A DNA stretch of 64,000 nucleotides from Olsenella sp. An188 (GTDB lineage: Bacteria; Actinomycetota; Coriobacteriia; Coriobacteriales; Atopobiaceae). The notes under the pieces were generated by a model. That model worked only from the letters and a program-made list of their open reading frames with translations. It had not been told where the DNA came from and ran no database searches. Numbering within the stretch: the stretch's first letter is position 1; each line of letters starts with the position of its first letter. The stretch covers positions 372,001 through 436,000 of the forward strand of contig NZ_NFKF01000001.1 of assembly GCF_002160255.1 (NCBI RefSeq), written 5' to 3'. Position numbers and translations under genes: made by a program. Below are positions 60,026 through 64,000 of the stretch, piece after piece.

Positions 60026-60427
60026 TCACGCGAGCTCGCGGTAGAAGCAGCTGCGGTGGCCGGTGTGGCAGGCGGGTCCGGGCGAGTCCACGACCACGAG
60101 CAGCGTGTCCGCGTCGCAGTCCACGAGCACGCGACGCACGCTCTGCACGTTGCCGCTGGTGGCGCCCTTATTCCAGAGCTCCTGCCTGCTGCGGCTCCAG
60201 AACCACGTGGTGCCGGTCTCGAGCGTGAGGCGCAGGGACTCCTCGCTCATCCACGCCACCATGAGCACCTCGCCGGTGCCCTCCTGCTGGACCACGCACG
60301 GCACGAGGCCGCGCTCGTCAAGGCGGACGCCTGCGGAGGCGAGCGTCACGGGCTCGAGCGGCTCGCCGGCGTAGGCGGGTCGGGATGCGCCAGGCGCGCA
60401 GGTATAATCGTCGGGGCTCTTGGACAT
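60026..60427 (-). CDS. hisI: Phosphoribosyl-AMP cyclohydrolase
   Basis: 133 residues from ATG 60427, preceded by GAGGAGG; the open frame upstream is rejected. [35 protein letters not shown], and the metal-binding DCDADTLL and [12 protein letters not shown] are the HisI signature. Third step of histidine synthesis. Separate from HisE here. Confidence 0.96.
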   Translation of the reverse strand: MSKSPDDYTCAPGASRPAYAGEPLEPVTLASAGVRLDERGLVPCVVQQEGTGEVLMVAWMSEESLRLTLETGTTWFWSRSRQELWNKGATSGNVQSVRRVLVDCDADTLLVVVDSPGPACHTGHRSCFYRELA

Positions 60428-60479
60428 GATGCCTCCTCTCGCGTGCCAGTGTAGCGCGCCGCAGTGAAGGGAAGGACCG

Positions 60480-62027
60480 ATGCTCGACGCGCGTAACAAT
60501 GACGTATTCGACGTCCTCGTGGTGGGCGCGGGCATCGCGGGCTGCGAGGCCGCGCTCGCGGCGGCCGGTCGGGGGGCGCGCGTGGCGCTCGCGAGCGCGG
60601 GCCCCACGTTCTCCGGATCGAGCTTCTTCGGGGGCACCTGGGGCCTCGGCCTCGTAGGGCCGGACGGCGAGAAGGACGAGGACGACCTCGTGGGCGCGAT
60701 CTGCGAGGTGGGGCGCGGCGTGGCGGTGCCAGAGCTCGCGCGGGCGCTCGTGCGCGGAATCGCTCCGGCGGTGGGGCGCCTCGAGGCTCGCGGCGTGGAG
60801 CTCCTTGGCGCGGACAACCCGGACGAGCGCGACTTCATCCCCTGCTTCGACCGCAAGCGTCGGTGCTGGCACGGGATTGGGCGCGCGTCGTATCGCGCCG
60901 CGACCGAGGCGGCGCTTGCGCGGGCGGGCGTGACGCTGCTCCCCCGCCACGAGCTGCTCGACCTCGTCGAGAAGGACGGGCGGGTCTGCGGGGCCGCGCT
61001 TCACGACGTGCGGTCGGGCACGGCGCGCGTCGTGGCGGCCGGGGCCGTCGTGCTCGCGACGGGCGGCTTCGGCGGGCTCTTCTCGCGCACGCTCACCATG
61101 CCCGACGTCATGGGCACCTCGGCCGCGGTGGCGCTGCGCCATGGCGCGCGGCTCGTGAACGTGGAGTTCATCCAGATCATGCCGGGGCTCGTAGAGCCCG
61201 TGGGCGGCGTCGTCTTCAACGAGCGGACCTTCCGCTACGCACGGGTCGAGGGCGTGGACGGACCGGAGGCGGGCGCCCTTCTCGACGAGCGCGGTGGCCA
61301 CGGGCCCTTCTCGGCGAGCCTGCCAGATCGGGCGGTCGACCTGGCCGTCTCCGCCGCGGGCCCGCGCGGGGCCGCGGTGACCTACGACCTCCCGGAACGC
61401 CTGCCCGAGTTCATGCAGACGTACTTCGACTGGTTCGAGGGCGCGTTTGGGAGGAGTCCCGCCGAGGGCGTGCGAATCGCGCCGTACGCGCACGCCTCCA
61501 ACGGCGGCATCCTCGTCGACGAGCTCGGCTCCACCGGCGTGCCTGGGCTCTTTGCGTGCGGCGAGGCCACGGGCGGGATGCACGGGGCAGACCGCATCGG
61601 CGGGCTCTCGAGCGCAAACGCCCTGGTCTTTGGCCACGCCACCGGGCGCGCCGCCGCCGACTGCGCAGCCTCCGTCGCAGCTCTCGACGGCGAGGCGGGG
61701 CGGCCCCCTCATGCCAGCCCGGACCTGGGCGACCTGAGGCGCGCCATGGACAGGCTCTGCCTGATCGGGCGCACGGACGAGGGGCTGCGCCAGATGGGCC
61801 GCATCCTCGACGAGCTGGACGAGAAGAACGCGCAGGCCGGGTCAGTCCACGCCGCAAACGCGATCCTCTCCGCTCGGGCGCTCGTCACCGCGATGCTGGC
61901 CCGCACGGAAAGCCGCGGCGCCCACTTTCGCGCGGACTTTCCCCAGGAGGACCCCGCCCAGGCGCGCCCGCTCGTCGTCTCGCTCGACGAAGGCGGACGC
62001 CCCGTGGCCGCTACGCCGTCGGCGTGA
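60480..62027 (+). CDS. FAD-dependent oxidoreductase, L-aspartate oxidase/fumarate reductase family
   Basis: 515 residues from ATG 60480. FAD-binding [19 protein letters not shown] and [14 protein letters not shown], active-site region [18 protein letters not shown], second FAD loop [12 protein letters not shown], and the C-terminal [17 protein letters not shown] typical of NadB and SdhA. About as long as NadB, but nadA and nadC are not adjacent and it is the only plus-strand gene among the his genes. L-aspartate oxidase is the best guess; a soluble fumarate or acrylate-type reductase is possible. Confidence 0.78.
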   Translation: MLDARNNDVFDVLVVGAGIAGCEAALAAAGRGARVALASAGPTFSGSSFFGGTWGLGLVGPDGEKDEDDLVGAICEVGRGVAVPELARALVRGIAPAVGRLEARGVELLGADNPDERDFIPCFDRKRRCWHGIGRASYRAATEAALARAGVTLLPRHELLDLVEKDGRVCGAALHDVRSGTARVVAAGAVVLATGGFGGLFSRTLTMPDVMGTSAAVALRHGARLVNVEFIQIMPGLVEPVGGVVFNERTFRYARVEGVDGPEAGALLDERGGHGPFSASLPDRAVDLAVSAAGPRGAAVTYDLPERLPEFMQTYFDWFEGAFGRSPAEGVRIAPYAHASNGGILVDELGSTGVPGLFACGEATGGMHGADRIGGLSSANALVFGHATGRAAADCAASVAALDGEAGRPPHASPDLGDLRRAMDRLCLIGRTDEGLRQMGRILDELDEKNAQAGSVHAANAILSARALVTAMLARTESRGAHFRADFPQEDPAQARPLVVSLDEGGRPVAATPSA

Positions 62028-62481
62028 GCACGAACTCGCGGACCTCCTCCACCGCAGCCTCGAGGTCCTCGACCACGCCCTCGCTCGCCGCGTCGGAGAA
62101 CTCCCGCGTGAACCCGTAGGCCTCGCCGCTCGATGTTGTGAAGCCCCACTCGGAGCGCTCCCCCAGTCCGTGGTCGCCAAAGACGCGCTGGAAGAAGCCG
62201 CTCGTTGCCACCGCGTAGGCAACGCCCCCGGTGGAGAAGCCCCCGTAGTAGTGCAGAACAAGCGGCACGCGATAGCGCTCCGGGAGGCGCATCACCGCCG
62301 TGAACACGCGGACGTGCCCCTCGCTCGGCATTTGCAGCTGGTTTGCGTAGGCCTCGATGTCCTCCACACGCCGCCACGGGCGCCTGAAGAGCGAGCGGCA
62401 CTCGTTCACGGTCACACGCACGAGCCAGTTGCGCAGGTACGCGTCGGTCTCAAAGCTCTTCTCGCCTGCGTTCTTTGGGCC
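62011..62481 (-). pseudogene. Broken ECF sigma factor gene joined to another coding remnant
   Basis: The minus-strand frame encodes sigma-70 region 2.4 to the start of region 4 (AYLRNWLVRVTVNECRSLFR, RLPERYRVPLVLHYYGGFST). About 60 N-terminal residues with region 2.1-2.3 and any start codon are missing. After FST the expected helix-turn-helix is absent; the frame continues with unrelated residues (FGDHGLGERSEWGFTTSSGE to REFVLTPTA), apparently the end of a different, maybe anti-sigma-like, protein. It overlaps the 3' end of the flavoprotein gene by 17 bases. Best read as a deletion remnant. Confidence 0.68.
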
Positions 62482-62553
62482 CTCACCTTGGATGCGCGGC
62501 AGGAGCGGGATTGTTTCAGACTTTCTTGGCGGCCGCCGATTCTGGCAAGAAGC

Positions 62554-62600
62554 GCGCTCTTCTCGCCGTGCCGTCAGCCCGAGCCAGGCGAGAAGAGCGC
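62554..62600 (-). terminator. Terminator after hisF built from an inverted pair of the repeated 9-mer
   Basis: Perfect 14-bp stem GCGCTCTTCTCGCC (62554-62567) with its complement at 62587-62600, 19-nt loop, two bases after the hisF stop codon. Each arm contains CTTCTCGCC or GGCGAGAAG. Confidence 0.72.
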
Positions 62601-62602
62601 CG

Positions 62603-63373
62603 CTAGAAGTCAAGCCGCACGGGGATGCCCTGGCTGGCCATGTACTCCTTGACCTCGCGGATCGTGTAGGTGCCAAAGTGGAAGACGCTCGCGGCGAGAA
62701 CCGCGTCGGCCTCGCCCTCGACGATGCCCTCGGCAAAGTGCTCGAGCGTGCCTACGCCGCCCGACGCGATCACGGGAATGGGCACGGCGCGCGACACCGC
62801 GCGGGTGAGCGCCAGGTCGAAGCCGTCCTTGGTGCCGTCGCGGTCCATACTCGTGAGCAGGATCTCCCCCGCCCCGCGCCGGGCCGCCTCCTCAGCCCAC
62901 GCAACCGCGTCGATGCCCGTGGCCTGCCGGCCCCCCGCCAGGTAGACCTCCCACTTGTCGCCCGCGCCGGGCACGCGCTTGGCGTCGATGGCGCAGATCA
63001 CGGCCTGGGAGCCAAAGGCCGTCGCCGCGGCCGTGATGAGCTCGGGGCTGCGCACCGCGGCGGAGTTCACGGACACCTTGTCCGAGCCCGCCGCGATCAT
63101 CTGCCGACAGCCCGCCACGTCGCGAAAGCCGCCGCCCACCGTGAAGGGGATGCGCAGCTCGGCCGCCGCGCGCGCGGCGAGGTCGATCGTGGTGGCGCGG
63201 TCGTCCGAGGTGGCCGTGATGTCGAGGAACACCACCTCGTCGGCGCCCTCCTTGTCGTAGCGGCGCGCGAGCTCCACCGGGTCGCCGGCGTCGCGCAGGT
63301 CCACGAAGTTGACGCCCTTCACCACGCGGCCGTCCTTCACGTCCAGGCAGGGTATGACGCGCTTGGTAAGCAT
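62603..63373 (-). CDS. hisF: Imidazole glycerol phosphate synthase, cyclase subunit
   Basis: 256 residues. TIM barrel with both catalytic Asp residues, in [15 protein letters not shown] and in [10 protein letters not shown], plus [13 protein letters not shown] and [14 protein letters not shown]. It acts with HisH to make imidazole glycerol phosphate and AICAR. Downstream of hisA on the same strand. Confidence 0.98.
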   Translation of the reverse strand: MLTKRVIPCLDVKDGRVVKGVNFVDLRDAGDPVELARRYDKEGADEVVFLDITATSDDRATTIDLAARAAAELRIPFTVGGGFRDVAGCRQMIAAGSDKVSVNSAAVRSPELITAAATAFGSQAVICAIDAKRVPGAGDKWEVYLAGGRQATGIDAVAWAEEAARRGAGEILLTSMDRDGTKDGFDLALTRAVSRAVPIPVIASGGVGTLEHFAEGIVEGEADAVLAASVFHFGTYTIREVKEYMASQGIPVRLDF

Positions 63374-63396
63374 GGCCTCTCCTCCAGCCCCGGCGA

Positions 63397-63474
63397 GCCG
63401 TCACCCCTCTTGCCGGGCTCGGCGCTCGCCTCGCTCGCTCACTTCGTGACTCGCCCCGCAAGAGGGGCGACGGC
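63397..63474 (-). repeat. 78-nt inverted repeat in the hisA-hisF gap
   Basis: GCCGTC-A-CCCCTCTTGC (63397-63413) pairs with GCAAGAGGGG-C-GACGGC (63458-63474): 16 pairs with one mismatch. The 44-nt loop can fold further (TCAC/GTGA). In the hisF messenger it would lie 24 nt before the start codon. It may be a repeat element or a structured leader; the rest of the gap (63475-63571) shows nothing. Confidence 0.55.
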
Positions 63475-63571
63475 CCGCCCGCTCGCACGGGCCCATGCCG
63501 CCAAGCTTACCGCGAGCCGGGACCTCCTGCCCCTCTCGCCGCCAGGTCGTAACACGCGGAGCCGGCCACGC

Positions 63572-64000
63572 TCACGCGCAGGCCGCCAGGGCCTCCTCCA
63601 GCGAGAAGGACCCCTCGTAGAGGGCGCGTCCGCAGATGGCGCCCTCCACCGCGTCCGGCCCGAGCGCCGCGAGCGCCCGCAGGTCGTCCAGGCTCGCGAT
63701 GCCGCCCGAGGCCACCACGGGAAAGCCCGCAACCTCGGCCACGTGGGCGTAGGCGGCCGCGTCCACGCCGCAGCGCATGCCGTCGCGCGCCACGTCGGTG
63801 AAGACGAGGTGGCGATACCCCATCTCCGCGAGGCGCGCCACCAGCTCGTCAGCCGAGAGCGCCGCTCCCTCGCGCCAGCCGTTCACGCGCACCTCGCCGT
63901 CTCGCGCGGCCACGTCGGCCACGAGCAGCTCGCCGTAGCGCGCCGCGGCCTCCCGCGCAAAGTCGGGGTCGCGCACGAGCGCCGTCCCGATGGCGATCCG
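63572..64000 (-). CDS. hisA: Phosphoribosylformimino-5-aminoimidazole carboxamide ribotide isomerase, 3' part
   Basis: The frame is open to the window end, so the first part of the protein is outside; about 142 residues are present, starting RIAIGTALVRDPDFAREAAA. The half-barrel has HLVFTDVARDGMRCGVD with the catalytic Asp and FPVVASGGIASLDDLRAL with the phosphate site. Fourth step of histidine synthesis, next to hisF as usual. Confidence 0.95.
   Translation of the reverse strand, partial: RIAIGTALVRDPDFAREAAARYGELLVADVAARDGEVRVNGWREGAALSADELVARLAEMGYRHLVFTDVARDGMRCGVDAAAYAHVAEVAGFPVVASGGIASLDDLRALAALGPDAVEGAICGRALYEGSFSLEEALAACA

Noticed and set aside
2532-62600. The repeated 9-mer as KOPS/FtsK-orienting or Chi-like sequence
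   Set aside because: Both orientations are about equally frequent over 64 kb, whereas those signals are strongly polar; not excluded near the terminus.
63397-63474. T-box or his attenuator
   Set aside because: No His codon run, no T-box sequence, no T-run after the stem.

Overview
The window is GC-rich DNA (third codon positions almost all G or C) with short intergenic gaps and many ATGA, GTGA or TAATG gene overlaps. Gene content (WhiA, twin-arginine lipoproteins, a gap-pgk-tpiA-secG cluster, group II ECF transporter, his genes, Mo hydroxylase, sialic acid operon) suggests a host-associated anaerobic actinobacterium of the Coriobacteriia, probably near Olsenella/Atopobiaceae. The taxon is an inference. 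No phage, IS transposase, CRISPR array or rRNA operon was seen.

Layout. 1-2.3 kb: phosphate transporter pstSCA on the minus strand behind Pho-box-like repeats. 2.6-11.2 kb: two paralogous heterodimeric ABC exporter operons, the second led by a MarR regulator; the same 12-bp palindrome overlaps the promoter of both. 11.3-17.7 kb (minus): DUF308 membrane protein, GH3 lipoprotein, VanA-type D-Ala ligase and a four-gene ECF vitamin-type transporter. 17.8-25 kb (plus): two-gene molybdenum hydroxylase and a third heterodimeric ABC exporter. 25-35 kb: MIF-like protein, release-factor-like protein, LtaS-type sulfatase, tRNA-Val, flippase-like UPF0104 protein, YbaK, mnmA with its cysteine desulfurase, a CmpB-type membrane protein and a Gly-Cys-Gly tRNA cluster. 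35-39 kb: a partner-switch module (PP2C phosphatase plus a STAS-HATPase fusion), tRNA-Leu and secG. 39-44 kb: tpiA, pgk, gap, whiA, rapZ. 44-47.5 kb: fructose-type operon (Gfo/Idh/MocA oxidoreductase, DeoR, 1-phosphofructokinase, truncated EIIA). 47.8-56.2 kb: sialic acid catabolism (nanE, ROK kinase, nanA) and a peptide-family ABC transporter with a permease-ATPase fusion. 56.4-64 kb: uvrC, ATP-grasp ligase, hisE, hisI, an aspartate-oxidase-like flavoprotein, a broken ECF sigma factor gene, hisF and the end of hisA.

Non-coding signals add a layer. A 9-mer, CTTCTCGCC/GGCGAGAAG, recurs roughly 40 times by hand count, about equally in both orientations. Inside genes it accounts for many of the rare CTT codons, and one inverted pair forms a terminator after hisF, a pattern like DNA uptake sequences in other bacteria. 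Four tRNA promoters share a GCTTGC -35 block. Two 126-bp segments bounded by perfect 16-18 bp inverted repeats and a pair of 52-bp REP-like hairpins are further candidates for dispersed elements.

Most other long open frames lying antisense to these genes are shadows caused by high GC and were left out.
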